A DNA stretch of 64,000 nucleotides from Mycolicibacterium vulneris (GTDB taxonomy: Bacteria > Actinomycetota > Actinomycetes > Mycobacteriales > Mycobacteriaceae): contig NZ_NCXM01000006.1 in assembly GCF_002104765.1 (NCBI RefSeq), positions 62,001 to 126,000 on the forward strand. Direction: 5' to 3'. A program made the translations under genes and the position numbers. The notes under the pieces were generated by a model. The model was not told the DNA's origin. It ran no database searches and saw nothing but the letters and a program-made list of their open reading frames with translations. Shown in pieces: positions 26,050 through 34,831 of this stretch (the first letter of the stretch is position 1; the number at the start of each line of letters is the position of its first letter).

Positions 26050-26832
26050 TCATCTTGTTCGGGGTTTCTTCTTGTTGTTCAACGAGTCCGGGGTAGCCCC
26101 GGCGTTGCCAAGGTCGGTAAAGAATTTGCCGTGCCGGGCGGCGACACTGGGGGTCAGATCGCGGGCCTCCCACATCGCGCGAACGGTGCCCTGCACGCCA
26201 TTGGGTCTGCGCGCGGCGATTTCGGAGGCCAGTTCGAAGGCGCGGACGCGTAATTGGTCGTCCGGGACCACCTCGGTCACCAGCCCGATTCGCAGCGCGG
26301 TCTGCGCCGACATCCGCTCCTCGCTGCCGAGCAGCGCCCAGCGCATCACCTCGCCGTAGGGCACGCCAAGGGCCAGCATGCCCATCGGCTCCAGCGCCGA
26401 GACGATGCCCGCGTTGGCATGTGGGTCAAAGAAGGTGGCCGTCTCACTGCAGATCGAAAAGTCGCACTGGTTGACGAAGTACATGGCGCCGCCGGCCACG
26501 ATGCCGTGCAGTGCCGCGATCACCGGCTTCCACACCTTGTGTGCCTTCGGCCCCAGCAATTCTCCCGGATCCTCTTGATTGAAGATCGGTCGGTGCTTCC
26601 ACCAGGTGCCCTCGGTCACGTCGATGCCGGTGCAGAAGGCGCGCTCGCCGTTGGCGCACAGCACCGCGGCCCGGATGTCCTCGTCGTCGCGCACTCGGGC
26701 CCACACCGCGGCGAGTTCGGCGGCCATCTGTTCGGTGAAGCTGTTCATTTTCTCGGGCCGGTTGAGCGCCACGGTGGCGACGTGGTCGGCGACCTGGAAT
26801 TCAATAGTGGCAAGGTCGGTCTGCTCGATCAT
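26050..26832 (-). CDS. Crotonase-family protein lacking both hydratase Glu
   Basis: A 260-residue crotonase with LNRPEKMNSFTEQM and FCTGIDVTEG. At the two Glu positions of enoyl-CoA hydratases it has VAGGAMYFVNQCDF and FFDPHANAGIVSALEP, so it has neither residue and is unlikely to be a simple hydratase. Crotonase relatives also carry out hydrolysis, decarboxylation and C-C bond cleavage. It overlaps the upstream ligase gene by four bases (ATGA) and ends in a Lys-rich tail, KKKPRTR. Confidence 0.86.
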   Translation of the reverse strand: MIEQTDLATIEFQVADHVATVALNRPEKMNSFTEQMAAELAAVWARVRDDEDIRAAVLCANGERAFCTGIDVTEGTWWKHRPIFNQEDPGELLGPKAHKVWKPVIAALHGIVAGGAMYFVNQCDFSICSETATFFDPHANAGIVSALEPMGMLALGVPYGEVMRWALLGSEERMSAQTALRIGLVTEVVPDDQLRVRAFELASEIAARRPNGVQGTVRAMWEARDLTPSVAARHGKFFTDLGNAGATPDSLNNKKKPRTR

Positions 26833-28436
26833 CGTCGCTCCTCGGTCGATCCGGTCGATACCGGCATCTTCCCACCCGACTGGCTGACGTGGTTCACCTG
26901 GTTAGCGATCTCGCGTTTGAGGATCTTGCCCGCGGGCCCCAACGGGAACTCACGCCAGAACACGAACCGGCGCGGCTGCTTGTAACCGGCTAATTCCGCG
27001 CGGCACAACGCAGCCAGTTCCGCAGTCAGTGCGTCCTGATCGCCGACGTGGGATTTGGCAATCACGGCGGCCACCGGCGTCTCACCCCACTCGGGGTCAG
27101 GCACCCCGACCACCGCAACCATGTCGACATCGGAGTGCTGCGCGATCACCCGCTCAATCTCCGCCGGGTAGACATTGAACCCGCCGGAGATGATCAGATC
27201 GGTCTTGCGACCGGTGATGTGGAGGTAGCCCTCCTCGTCAAGGTAGCCCAAGTCGCCGGAGCGCAGCCCATCAGGACGGAACGTCTCGGCGGTCTGCTCG
27301 GGCCGGTTCCAGTAGCCAATCGCGTTGGCGGGGCTGGTGATGACGATTTCGCCGACATCGCCGGGCGGGGCGTCGTTGCCGTCGACGTCGATGACGCGGA
27401 TCACGCACATCGGGGTTTCCTGTCCGCATGAGGTCGCGATCGAGGTTTTGCCGGCGACGATGTCGCGGTGATCTTGCGGGGTGAGGATCGTTGCCTGTCC
27501 TCCGCATTCGGTGAGGCCGTAGCGCTGTTGCAGCTCGCAGCCGAGCAGGTCCATCGCCTTACGTGCCAGGCCCGGCGGCACTGGGGCCGAACCATAGGAG
27601 ATGCGCCGTAGGCTCGACATGTCCCGCGGTGGGCCGTCTTCGAGGATCGCCAGCGTCCGGTGCAGCATCGTCGGGATGAAGGTCGTGAACGTGATCGCAC
27701 TGCGTTCGATCTCGTCGATCACCGCCTGCGGGTCGAATCTCTGATGGATCACCATGGTCTGACCGAGATAGAGCCAAGACACCGTGCGGACCATGCCGCC
27801 TGCAGTAAAGAACGGTGTCGTCGCGAGCATGACGTCGGAGCGGTTGGCCTCGGTGACCAGGTTCGTGTCGGCCGCCTGGTAGAGCAGGGCGCGATGAGTG
27901 TGCATCACACCTTTGGCGCGACCGGTGGTACCGCTGGTGTACAAGATGAACGCCACGTCGTCCGGCGTGATGTCGCGGCGCTCGGCGCCGGGCTGCGCTT
28001 GCGCCAGTGCCGTCTCGTAGTCGGTGACCAACTCGCTCGTGCCGAGCATTGAGTGCGCGCCCACGCCCAAGATCAGTGCCAGCTCGGTTAATTCGCCCAG
28101 GAACTTGTCCAAGTGGTCGGCGTGGATGATCACCGCTCGTGCGCCGGAGTCGTCGCGGACGTGGGCGACTTCGTCGGGAGCCAGCCTGATGTTCACCGGC
28201 ACCGTGATCAGCCCGGCTTTGGCCAGGCCGAACGAGATCTCAGGCCATTCGATGCAGTTGCGGGCGATCACCATCACCCGGTCGCCCGGTACCAGCCCCC
28301 GTCCGATCAGGAAGGCGGCGAGCCGCCGGGCTCTGTCGTCGACCTGCGACCAGGTAAGCGCCCGGTCGGCATCGACCAGCGCACGCTTGTCGGGATAGCG
28401 GCGGGAGTTGTTGGTCGCGATGTCACCGATGAGCAT
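26829..28436 (-). CDS. Acyl-CoA synthetase (AMP-forming)
   Basis: A 535-residue adenylate-forming ligase. A3 motif ILYTSGTTGRAKGVMHTHRA, A5 YGLTECG, the RSGDLGYLDEEGY region and C-terminal Lys in GPAGKILKREI. The last 30 residues extend beyond the usual end. ATG 28436 is chosen; a TTG at 28454 overlaps the stop of the Rieske beta gene (TTGA) and is an alternative. It sits directly after the Rieske oxygenase genes, suggesting that the oxygenated acid is activated to a CoA ester, or that a CoA ester is hydroxylated. Confidence 0.92.
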   Translation of the reverse strand: MLIGDIATNNSRRYPDKRALVDADRALTWSQVDDRARRLAAFLIGRGLVPGDRVMVIARNCIEWPEISFGLAKAGLITVPVNIRLAPDEVAHVRDDSGARAVIIHADHLDKFLGELTELALILGVGAHSMLGTSELVTDYETALAQAQPGAERRDITPDDVAFILYTSGTTGRAKGVMHTHRALLYQAADTNLVTEANRSDVMLATTPFFTAGGMVRTVSWLYLGQTMVIHQRFDPQAVIDEIERSAITFTTFIPTMLHRTLAILEDGPPRDMSSLRRISYGSAPVPPGLARKAMDLLGCELQQRYGLTECGGQATILTPQDHRDIVAGKTSIATSCGQETPMCVIRVIDVDGNDAPPGDVGEIVITSPANAIGYWNRPEQTAETFRPDGLRSGDLGYLDEEGYLHITGRKTDLIISGGFNVYPAEIERVIAQHSDVDMVAVVGVPDPEWGETPVAAVIAKSHVGDQDALTAELAALCRAELAGYKQPRRFVFWREFPLGPAGKILKREIANQVNHVSQSGGKMPVSTGSTEERR

Positions 28437-28450
28437 CAGATGAAGTCCGT

Positions 28451-28966
28451 TCAAATTAGGAAAGCGAGTGTCTCGACCGGGCCGCTTGCGTCGATCAGGT
28501 GCACGATCTTGCGAATCAGCCGGGGGCCGTCCGGTGACAAGCGAATCGTGTGGATAACCCGGCCGGCCCAGAAGCGTTGACGTAGACGGTATTCGAATAG
28601 AGCGAAGTTGGATTCCACCGTGACGGAGTCGGCGCCCGTTTCCACCACCTCGCTGTTGGAGACCACGCGCCGCATTACCGACGGCGGTGTCTGGGAGTGC
28701 CGGTTGCCCGTGTTGAGCTGAGCCACCCGGCTTTTGATCCGTCGCCGGTTGTCGTTGATGTAGGCCAGCGTGGTGCGCGGGTCATCGTCGGGGTGCATCG
28801 GGACGCGGTACTCGACCGTGTCGTCGTCATCGGCCCACAGCGCTTCCCACTCCGAGTAGCGGCCCTCGTCGGCCAGCCGCGCTTCCAGATAGAGAAACGA
28901 CAGGATCTCGGGGGCGGGCAGCGCGCGTAGAGCGGGACGTGCCTGGGCTTCGGAGTTGACGGTCAT
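28451..28966 (-). CDS. Ring-hydroxylating oxygenase beta subunit (NTF2-like)
   Basis: A 171-residue protein of the cone-shaped beta-subunit fold: EILSFLYLEARLADEGRYSEWEALWADDDDTVEYRVP, then VMRRVVSNSEV and RQRFWAGRVIHTIRL. Beta subunits shape the alpha3beta3 hexamer and carry no cofactor. ATG 28966 has GGAG upstream and overlaps the alpha-subunit stop (ATGA), so the two are made in step. The neighbouring alpha gene confirms the call. Confidence 0.9.
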   Translation of the reverse strand: MTVNSEAQARPALRALPAPEILSFLYLEARLADEGRYSEWEALWADDDDTVEYRVPMHPDDDPRTTLAYINDNRRRIKSRVAQLNTGNRHSQTPPSVMRRVVSNSEVVETGADSVTVESNFALFEYRLRQRFWAGRVIHTIRLSPDGPRLIRKIVHLIDASGPVETLAFLI

Positions 28967-30258
28967 GCTCCGCTTCTCCCACCGACGACCGAGGCCCAGT
29001 GTGAGTAGAAACCGCGCTGGGGAGTCTCGGCGCTCTTGTCGCGGTTGATGATTCCAGTCATGTCGTCGACATCGCTTTCTATGCCGCGGGCCAGCATCAG
29101 CCACTCCGGCAGCTCGGCGGCGAGCCCGGCCTGGTTGCGCATCCCGATCTCTCCGTCGTCGGCGATCAAGAACCCCGCAGGACCCATCGCCCCCTCGGAA
29201 CGGCGCAGCGTGCGCTCGTTCAACGCATCCTGGCCGGGTATCAGGACCGCGGTGGTGTAGGCGATGGTGCGGTCGGGCGCCTGCGGTTCGACGAACATCA
29301 CGTTCATCTCGGCGAGGAAGAGGTTGGGCCATATCAACGTGTGTGGTGGACCCACCACCAGTGCGTCGTGCGCCTGCTCGGGGCCGTACGCACCCTCCAG
29401 CGCGCCGACGTAGTCGGCGAGCTTGGCTCGCGGGATCCTGCCGTACCAGACGAATTCCTCGTCGAGTTTCCGGTATTCGTCGCTGTAGTCGATCTCGGAA
29501 TGGCCGTTACCGAGGTCGCGGACCAGCACGTCGACCTTAGTCGGGACGTGCGACACCTTGGCGGGCTTGATCGCGTCGTACACCGAGGCATGGGTGAACA
29601 GCGCGTGGTAACCGTCGACGTTGTTCTCCACCACCATCTTCCAGTTGGCGTGGTGCAAGTGCTTCATCCAGTTGGCCCGCAGGTCGATCTCGCGGGTGGG
29701 GGACAGGTTGAGCAGACGGTCGATGGCGCGTGTTGCCTTGCCAAGGTGCTCGGTTAACGAGATACCGTCTGGCGCCAATGATGCGAAGACGAATCCGCCG
29801 TAGCTGTCGACCCGAGGCGCCTGGGCAAGGCCCAGCTCGGAACGCACCTTGTTGAACTCCTCGCCGTAACCCTCACGCATCGGAACACCCTGCAGAGCAC
29901 CGGTGTTGCCGAATGTCCAGCCGTGATACGGGCACCGGAACGAGTTGGCGTTGCCCTTCTCGGCGTTGCACAGCTTGTTGGCACGGTGAGTGCAGCGGTT
30001 GAGCATCACGCGAACCACGCCATCCTTACCGCGTGCGACGACGACCGGGTCGTGGCCGATCATTCGGGTCAGGTAGTCACCCGGCTCGCTGACCTCGCTC
30101 TCGTGGGCGACGTAGACCCATCCGGTCTTGAAGATAGTGTCCATTTCGCGTCGGAAGATCTCGGTGGACGTATACACGGTCCCGTGCACACGGTCGTGGC
30201 GGATGACACTGCCGACGTCGAAGTCGTCGACGGCGGGGGCGGATTCAAGTGTCGTCAC
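28963..30258 (-). CDS. Rieske non-heme iron oxygenase, alpha (catalytic) subunit
   Basis: A 431-residue oxygenase subunit. The Rieske [2Fe-2S] ligands are Cys89, His91, Cys109 and His112 (CTH, then CPYHGW after 17 residues). The mononuclear iron site is in ENNVDGYHALFTH, with Asp215 as the bridge residue and His218 and His223 as ligands. It would insert O2 into a ring or CH bond. No ferredoxin or reductase gene for it is adjacent; the only ferredoxin in the window (7870) is of the P450 type. Its place between a DUF35 gene and a ligase gene suggests a substrate tied to CoA metabolism. Overlaps both neighbours by four bases. Confidence 0.94.
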   Translation of the reverse strand: MTTLESAPAVDDFDVGSVIRHDRVHGTVYTSTEIFRREMDTIFKTGWVYVAHESEVSEPGDYLTRMIGHDPVVVARGKDGVVRVMLNRCTHRANKLCNAEKGNANSFRCPYHGWTFGNTGALQGVPMREGYGEEFNKVRSELGLAQAPRVDSYGGFVFASLAPDGISLTEHLGKATRAIDRLLNLSPTREIDLRANWMKHLHHANWKMVVENNVDGYHALFTHASVYDAIKPAKVSHVPTKVDVLVRDLGNGHSEIDYSDEYRKLDEEFVWYGRIPRAKLADYVGALEGAYGPEQAHDALVVGPPHTLIWPNLFLAEMNVMFVEPQAPDRTIAYTTAVLIPGQDALNERTLRRSEGAMGPAGFLIADDGEIGMRNQAGLAAELPEWLMLARGIESDVDDMTGIINRDKSAETPQRGFYSHWASVVGGRSGA

Positions 30259-30695
30259 TGGTCCTCCAGAATGTCGATGGCCGGGATGGCGACGTCGCCG
30301 AGGTGGCGGAAACCAATATGGACTGTTGTGCCGATGGGCGGTGCGGTGTCCGCAGGTTGCACGGTCGTCATCACAATCCGGTGCCCACTCGTCAGCTCGA
30401 CGTCGACGACGGGGTAGGGCACCAGGCCGTGCACCAGGCCCGCTTCACGCCGGTGCATGAGCGTCGCAGCGTGTACGGTCCCGCGTAAATCAACTGTGCG
30501 CCAGTCTTGTTCGGCGTTCCCGCATTGGTCGCAGACTTCTTGATCGAGCTCGAGTGGCAGGGCGCAAGCCGCGCAGAACGGCAATGCGAGCTCATTGCGT
30601 GCGGCCGCTCGGTACAGCGGCGCCAGCATGTCGTCATCGGCGGCGGGCGCCAGTGCGCTGTCCAGCAGCCAGTCCTCGACCGCGGTGGCGGTCAT
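30255..30695 (-). CDS. DUF35 OB-fold protein with rubredoxin-like zinc ribbon, partner of thiolase-fold protein
   Basis: A 146-residue protein with an N-terminal helix, a zinc ribbon (CAACALPLELDQEVCDQC) and a C-terminal OB-fold. DUF35 proteins form complexes with thiolase-fold proteins; in steroid side-chain degradation the ChsH2 DUF35 domain supports the Ltp2 aldolase. ATG 30695 overlaps the stop of the thiolase-fold gene at 30692, the arrangement expected of a fixed complex. Confidence 0.9.
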   Translation of the reverse strand: MTATAVEDWLLDSALAPAADDDMLAPLYRAAARNELALPFCAACALPLELDQEVCDQCGNAEQDWRTVDLRGTVHAATLMHRREAGLVHGLVPYPVVDVELTSGHRIVMTTVQPADTAPPIGTTVHIGFRHLGDVAIPAIDILEDQ

Positions 30696-31843
30696 GCGGC
30701 ACGCTCCAGCACCAACGCGGCATGGTGGTCCATTCGGCCGCCGATACCGCCGACCAGCGCCACCGTGGCCCCGGGAACCTGACGTTGCCCGCCGGTGCCG
30801 CGCAGCTGAATCATCGCCTCCGCCAAGGGCGTCATGCCCTGCAGGTAGAAACCGGACAGCTGGCCACCGCCGGTATTGGTCGGCAGTGTGCCGCCCTGCC
30901 CGGTGTGGCCGTCGCGCACGAACGCACCCGCGGGAATGTCACCGGTGAGCCGGTATTCATCGAGCAGCACCAGGGTCACAATCGAGAACGGGTCGTACAG
31001 CTCGGCGACGTGCAGGTCTGATCGGGCCATGCCGGCCTGTTCGAGTGCGTCCTGGACCGCGCGGCCACCGCCGCCGAACCACGACTCGGCTCCGGAGCGA
31101 CGGCGCCGCACCGGATGGTCGCGCCCGGTGCCGCGAACCCGCAATCGGGCGCCCCCGACCGAGGGCCGCCCGGTGAGCACGACGGCGACCGCCCCGTTCA
31201 CCGGCCGAGCACAATCGAGCAGTCGAAGTGGTTCGGCAACCATCGGGGAAGAGTCATAGCCGGCGTCGTCGAGCGGCTCGCGGTTGACCGCGTCGGGATT
31301 GCCGCACGCCCATGCCCTTGCCGTGGTGGCCACGGAGCGCAGCGCGTCGGTGCGGGTGCCGGTGACGTGCAGCCAGCGCTGGGTAAGCAGCGCATACGTC
31401 GGGACTGAGCCAAGCAGCCCCGAGGCCCGCTCCAGTCCGCGCACCCCGACGTTGCCGCCACTGTGTGCGTAGGTCGAGCCCGCGCCGCGGCCGGCCACCA
31501 GGGGCGCGTCGGCGAACACGCACAGTATGGTTGCCGCCTCAGCGGTGAGGATCGCGTGGCGCGCGCGCTGGATCATGGCGATGGTCGTGGCGCCCTTGAT
31601 CTCGACGTGCTCCAACAGGCGCAGATCCGAGAAGCCGGCCGCGGCGGCGAAGCCGACGCCCAGTCGTTCCGGCCGAACCCCCTGCGACGAGCCGACCAGG
31701 ATCCCGTCGATGTCAGCCCGCTCGAGTCCGGCGTCGGCCAATGCGGCGGCGCTCGCCTTGACGGCCAGTTCGAGCGGCGTCGCGCCGGGACGCAGCGACA
31801 TCGCGGTCATGCCCAGACCCACCAGGTCGGCGGCGGCGCTCAC
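30692..31843 (-). CDS. Thiolase-fold protein lacking the nucleophilic Cys; likely retro-aldolase with the adjacent DUF35
   Basis: A 383-residue thiolase-superfamily protein. The nucleophile region reads HVEIKGATTIAMIQRAR with no Cys, and the HDCF position reads AELYDPFSIV, with Tyr-Asp. The C-terminal PTNTGGGQLSGFYLQG replaces the Cys/His thiolase motif. With the overlapping DUF35 gene this matches the Ltp2/ChsH2 aldolase pair, which cleaves a carbon-carbon bond of a beta-hydroxyacyl-CoA. GTG 31843 overlaps the stop of the preceding small gene (GTGA). The reaction is inference from residues and context. Confidence 0.85.
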   Translation of the reverse strand: MSAAADLVGLGMTAMSLRPGATPLELAVKASAAALADAGLERADIDGILVGSSQGVRPERLGVGFAAAAGFSDLRLLEHVEIKGATTIAMIQRARHAILTAEAATILCVFADAPLVAGRGAGSTYAHSGGNVGVRGLERASGLLGSVPTYALLTQRWLHVTGTRTDALRSVATTARAWACGNPDAVNREPLDDAGYDSSPMVAEPLRLLDCARPVNGAVAVVLTGRPSVGGARLRVRGTGRDHPVRRRRSGAESWFGGGGRAVQDALEQAGMARSDLHVAELYDPFSIVTLVLLDEYRLTGDIPAGAFVRDGHTGQGGTLPTNTGGGQLSGFYLQGMTPLAEAMIQLRGTGGQRQVPGATVALVGGIGGRMDHHAALVLERAA

Positions 31844-32085
31844 GGCCGCTCCGTTGAGCGGCGTTCGCCGCGGTAATTGCCCACCCTGATCCACTCCTCG
31901 CGGTCTTCGGCGGTGGCCATGGTGAAACTGGCCAACTCCAAGGGGCACAAGAAGACCTGCTCGCCGCCCTCCAGGTCCTCGACGAGCAGGCGGGGGCCGT
32001 TGCCGTTGACGTCCAGCGACAACCGCACGGCCGCGAACTCGTTGACCAGGTCGGCGAGGACGCGGCGTCCGGCCGGAGTGTTCAC
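31840..32085 (-). CDS. Small protein of unknown function, first gene of the 13-gene operon
   Basis: An 81-residue protein starting VNTPAGRRVLADLVNEF, with a beta-rich middle (VRLSLDVNGNGPRLLVEDL) and FLCPLELASF, ending in a charged tail. No family motif is recognised. GTG 32085 is the likely start because longer frames would run through the divergent promoter and antisense to the hydrolase gene. A clear ribosome site is not seen. The overlap with the next gene (GTGA) argues that it is really translated. Confidence 0.65.
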   Translation of the reverse strand: MNTPAGRRVLADLVNEFAAVRLSLDVNGNGPRLLVEDLEGGEQVFLCPLELASFTMATAEDREEWIRVGNYRGERRSTERP

Positions 32086-32102
32086 CTGCCCAGTATTACC
32101 GC

Positions 32103-32118
32103 ATACAAGTGTCAGAAT
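32103..32118. promoter_or_regulatory. TGTCAGA operator-like site before the 13-gene operon
   Basis: ACAAGTGTCAGAAT (32105-32118) is identical over 14 bases to the site at 7756-7769. It lies about 20 bases upstream of the minus-strand start at 32085, in the 198-base divergent promoter. Confidence 0.58.
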
Positions 32119-32244
32119 CAATGGAATGGAGCGGAATGACTCTAGGCGTATTACTTGCAGGCCGAGCGGTGGGAGCCATTCCCTACATGGGAACATAGAG
32201 CTTGTGCGACGATGAGGGGCATGCATCGCGACGCCAGCGCCAGA

Positions 32245-32260
32245 TGACATATATGTCAGA
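32245..32260. promoter_or_regulatory. Perfect TGACATATATGTCA palindrome before the hydrolase operon
   Basis: TGACATATATGTCA (32245-32258) is a perfect 14-base palindrome followed by GA, giving the TGTCAGA core of the 5.2 and 7.7 kb sites. It lies 25 bases upstream of the plus-strand start at 32284. Confidence 0.65.
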
Positions 32261-32283
32261 TACGAAGATTTGAGAAGGTGATG

Positions 32284-33207
32284 ATGAGCCAAGCACCAGC
32301 ACCGGCCGACGCGGTCGATGTGAGCCGGGTCGACACCGAGAACTACCGCAGCATCTGGATGTACCTCAAGGAGCTCGAGTTCCGGCAGGGGTTCATTGAC
32401 ATCCCGGTCAATGGAGTCCTCGTCCGTACCCGCTATGCCGAGGCCGGCGGTCCGGACAAGCCGCACGCCATCCTGCTGCACGGCACCGGCGGGCACTGGG
32501 AGACCTTCGCGCCCAATCTCGCCGCACTGTCGCAGCACTTCCACTGCGTGGCGATCGACATGGTCGGCAACGGGTTCTCCGGAAAGCCGGACTACGACTA
32601 TGAGATCGCGGTTTACGTCGAACACGTATTGGGGGTGATGGACCACTTCGGCATGGCGTCGGCCAACTTCATCGCCATGTCGCTGGGCGCGTTCGTGGCG
32701 TCCGCGGTCTGCGTCGGCCACGCCGACCGGGTGGAGAAAGTGATCCTGATGTCGCCGGCCGGACGGGAAGCCTCGGCGTCGAATATGGCGCGCATCCGCA
32801 CGGAACGAACCAAGGCGGTCAACGAGCCGACGTGGGAATCGCTGCACGCCGTGTTCGCTCACCTGATCGCCGACGAAGCCAATCGGCTGCCCGATCTCAT
32901 CGGCCTACGCCAGGCCGTGTATCGGCGCGAGGACACCCGCAACACCATCGACCGGCTGCTGATCCTGCAGGACGAGAAGGTGCGTCACCGCAACCTGATT
33001 CCCGACGACAAGTGGCGCGGCATCGAGGCGCCGGTGATGATCGTGGCATCGGGCAAGGACCACGGCGTGTATCAGGACACGGCGCGCACCATCGCCGACC
33101 TGATCCCGAATTCGGAGGTGTTCGAGATGCCCTCGGTGCGGCACTGGCCGCATTTCGAGGATCCCGAGGCGTTCAACGCCGCGGCGATCGAGTTCCTTAC
33201 GAGATGA
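32284..33207 (+). CDS. Alpha/beta hydrolase, meta-cleavage-product hydrolase type
   Basis: A 307-residue hydrolase. [19 protein letters not shown] is the oxyanion region; the nucleophile Ser is in FIAMSLGAF, the acid Asp in [11 protein letters not shown] and the His in [13 protein letters not shown] hydrolases that split ring-opened diketo acids have this layout, though the usual GNSxGG elbow is AMSLGA here. ATG 32284 has GAGAAGG five bases upstream; in-frame GTG/ATG codons at 32278 and 32281 are less well spaced. It is followed, with overlap, by a hydratase and an aldolase, the usual lower-pathway order. Confidence 0.87.
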   Translation: MSQAPAPADAVDVSRVDTENYRSIWMYLKELEFRQGFIDIPVNGVLVRTRYAEAGGPDKPHAILLHGTGGHWETFAPNLAALSQHFHCVAIDMVGNGFSGKPDYDYEIAVYVEHVLGVMDHFGMASANFIAMSLGAFVASAVCVGHADRVEKVILMSPAGREASASNMARIRTERTKAVNEPTWESLHAVFAHLIADEANRLPDLIGLRQAVYRREDTRNTIDRLLILQDEKVRHRNLIPDDKWRGIEAPVMIVASGKDHGVYQDTARTIADLIPNSEVFEMPSVRHWPHFEDPEAFNAAAIEFLTR

Positions 33208-34025
33208 GCAGACCCGCCGAGGACGAGCTCGCCGACATAGCCCGGCGGCTCTACGAGGCCGAGCAGACCCGCACGCCGATCCGGCAGTTGTCGTTGGACT
33301 ATCCCGACATGACCATCGAGGACGCCTACGCGGTGCAGCGGGCACTCGTCGCGCTCAAGGTCGCCGACGGGCGAGAAGTCAAGGGTCGCAAGATCGGTCT
33401 GACCTCGAAGGTGATGCAGCGGGCGGTGTCGATCGACGAACCGGATTACGGCGCGCTGTTCGACGACATGTTCATCGAGGATGGCGGCCGCATACCGCTG
33501 GGCCGTTATATCCGTCCGCGCGTCGAGGTCGAGTTGGCGTTCGTAATGGGCGAGCAGCTATCCGGCCCCGGCGTCACATTGTTCGACGTGCTGCGGGCCA
33601 CCGAGTTCGTGACTCCCGCACTCGAGATCCTCGACGCCAGGGTGCAGATGTCGGACCCCGAAACCGGTCATCTGCGCACCATCGTTGACACCATCGCCGA
33701 CAACGCCGCGGACGCCGGTCTGGTCCTGGGCGGGCGGGTGTTCCGCCCGTTGGACGTCGACTTGCGCTGGGTGGCGGCCCTGCTGCTGCGCAACGGCACC
33801 ATCGAGGAATCCGGGGTAGCCGCTGCGGTGCTCAACCATCCCGGCAATGGCGTGGCCTGGCTGGCCAATCGGCTTGCTCCACACGGTGTTTGGCTGGAAC
33901 GCGGCGAGGTCATCCTGTCCGGATCGTTCACCAAGCCGGTGTTCGCCGAACCGGGGGACACCTTTGTCGCCGACTATGGACCGCTGGGCACGGTGTCGGT
34001 GACGTTCGATTCGGAGGCATCGTGA
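33204..34025 (+). CDS. 2-hydroxy-dienoate hydratase (HpaH/MhpD-like, fumarylacetoacetase-related fold)
   Basis: A 273-residue hydratase. [18 protein letters not shown], then [11 protein letters not shown] and the metal-binding [12 protein letters not shown] closely follow 2-oxohept-4-ene-1,7-dioate and 2-oxopent-4-enoate hydratases, which add water to the dienol made by the upstream hydrolase. Glu residues of VEVELAF and Asp in EILDARV would hold the divalent metal. ATG 33204 overlaps the hydrolase stop (ATGA). A longer in-frame extension upstream runs through the hydrolase gene and is rejected. Confidence 0.9.
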   Translation: MSRPAEDELADIARRLYEAEQTRTPIRQLSLDYPDMTIEDAYAVQRALVALKVADGREVKGRKIGLTSKVMQRAVSIDEPDYGALFDDMFIEDGGRIPLGRYIRPRVEVELAFVMGEQLSGPGVTLFDVLRATEFVTPALEILDARVQMSDPETGHLRTIVDTIADNAADAGLVLGGRVFRPLDVDLRWVAALLLRNGTIEESGVAAAVLNHPGNGVAWLANRLAPHGVWLERGEVILSGSFTKPVFAEPGDTFVADYGPLGTVSVTFDSEAS

Positions 34026-34786
34026 CAAACCGGTGGACACAGCGCATCGGCGACGGCGACCCGCGCATCGGCATGTGGGTGGCCTCGGGCAGCGGTTACG
34101 TCACCGAAATCTGTGCAGGATCCGGGATCGACTGGCTGCTGTTGGATCAGGAGCACGCGCCCAACGATCTGCGCAGCACCCTCGGACAGCTGCAGGTGCT
34201 GGCCGGCTACCCGGATGTCGACGTGCTGGTGCGGCCGCCCTCGGCTGACCCGGTGTTCATCAAGCAATTGCTCGACATCGGGGCTCAGAACATCATCGTC
34301 CCGATGATCGATGGCCCCGGTGAGGCGGTCGCGGCGGTTTCCGCCACGCGTTATCCGCCCAACGGCATCCGCGGGGTCGGCAGCGCGTTGGCCCGAGCGT
34401 CCCGTTGGAACCGCATTTCTGACTATCTCGTCACCGCTGACACGGCCGTGTCGTTGACCGTCCAGGTGGAGAGTGTGGCCGGTCTGGCACAGCTCGGAGA
34501 GATCACCGACGTCGACGGAGTGGACGCCGTCTTCATCGGACCGGCCGACCTGGCAGCCTCGATGGGCAAACTTGGGCAGCCGGAGCATCCAGACGTCGTG
34601 AGCACCATAGAAACCGCGCTGGCGACCATCGTGGAACACGGCAAGCGCGCCGGGGTTAATGCGTTCAGCGAGCCACTGGCGCGCCGCTACATGGCGGCCG
34701 GGGCGAGCTTCGTGCTCGTAGGAGCGGACGTGGCACTGCTGGCCCGTGGCACCGAGCAGCTGGCAGCGAGGTATCGCCGCCAATGA
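34022..34786 (+). CDS. HpcH/HpaI-type class II pyruvate aldolase
   Basis: A 254-residue aldolase that would split a 4-hydroxy-2-oxo acid into pyruvate and an aldehyde. Recognisable points are GMWVASGSG, the His/Asp/Glu region [25 protein letters not shown] and [13 protein letters not shown], with the conserved Gly-Pro-Asp-Leu of [14 protein letters not shown] 34022 overlaps the hydratase stop (GTGA). The product aldehyde could be taken by the aldehyde dehydrogenase at 24549, although that gene is in the divergent operon. Confidence 0.91.
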   Translation: MTNRWTQRIGDGDPRIGMWVASGSGYVTEICAGSGIDWLLLDQEHAPNDLRSTLGQLQVLAGYPDVDVLVRPPSADPVFIKQLLDIGAQNIIVPMIDGPGEAVAAVSATRYPPNGIRGVGSALARASRWNRISDYLVTADTAVSLTVQVESVAGLAQLGEITDVDGVDAVFIGPADLAASMGKLGQPEHPDVVSTIETALATIVEHGKRAGVNAFSEPLARRYMAAGASFVLVGADVALLARGTEQLAARYRRQ

Positions 34787-34831
34787 ACGACGCATTGTTT
34801 CTGACTGTCGTGTCACCTAGAATTCCGGATC

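Noticed and set aside
32832..33203. N-terminal extension of the hydratase frame into the hydrolase gene
   Set aside because: The sequence is Arg-rich and unlike hydratases; ATG 33204 with an ATGA overlap fits the family start.
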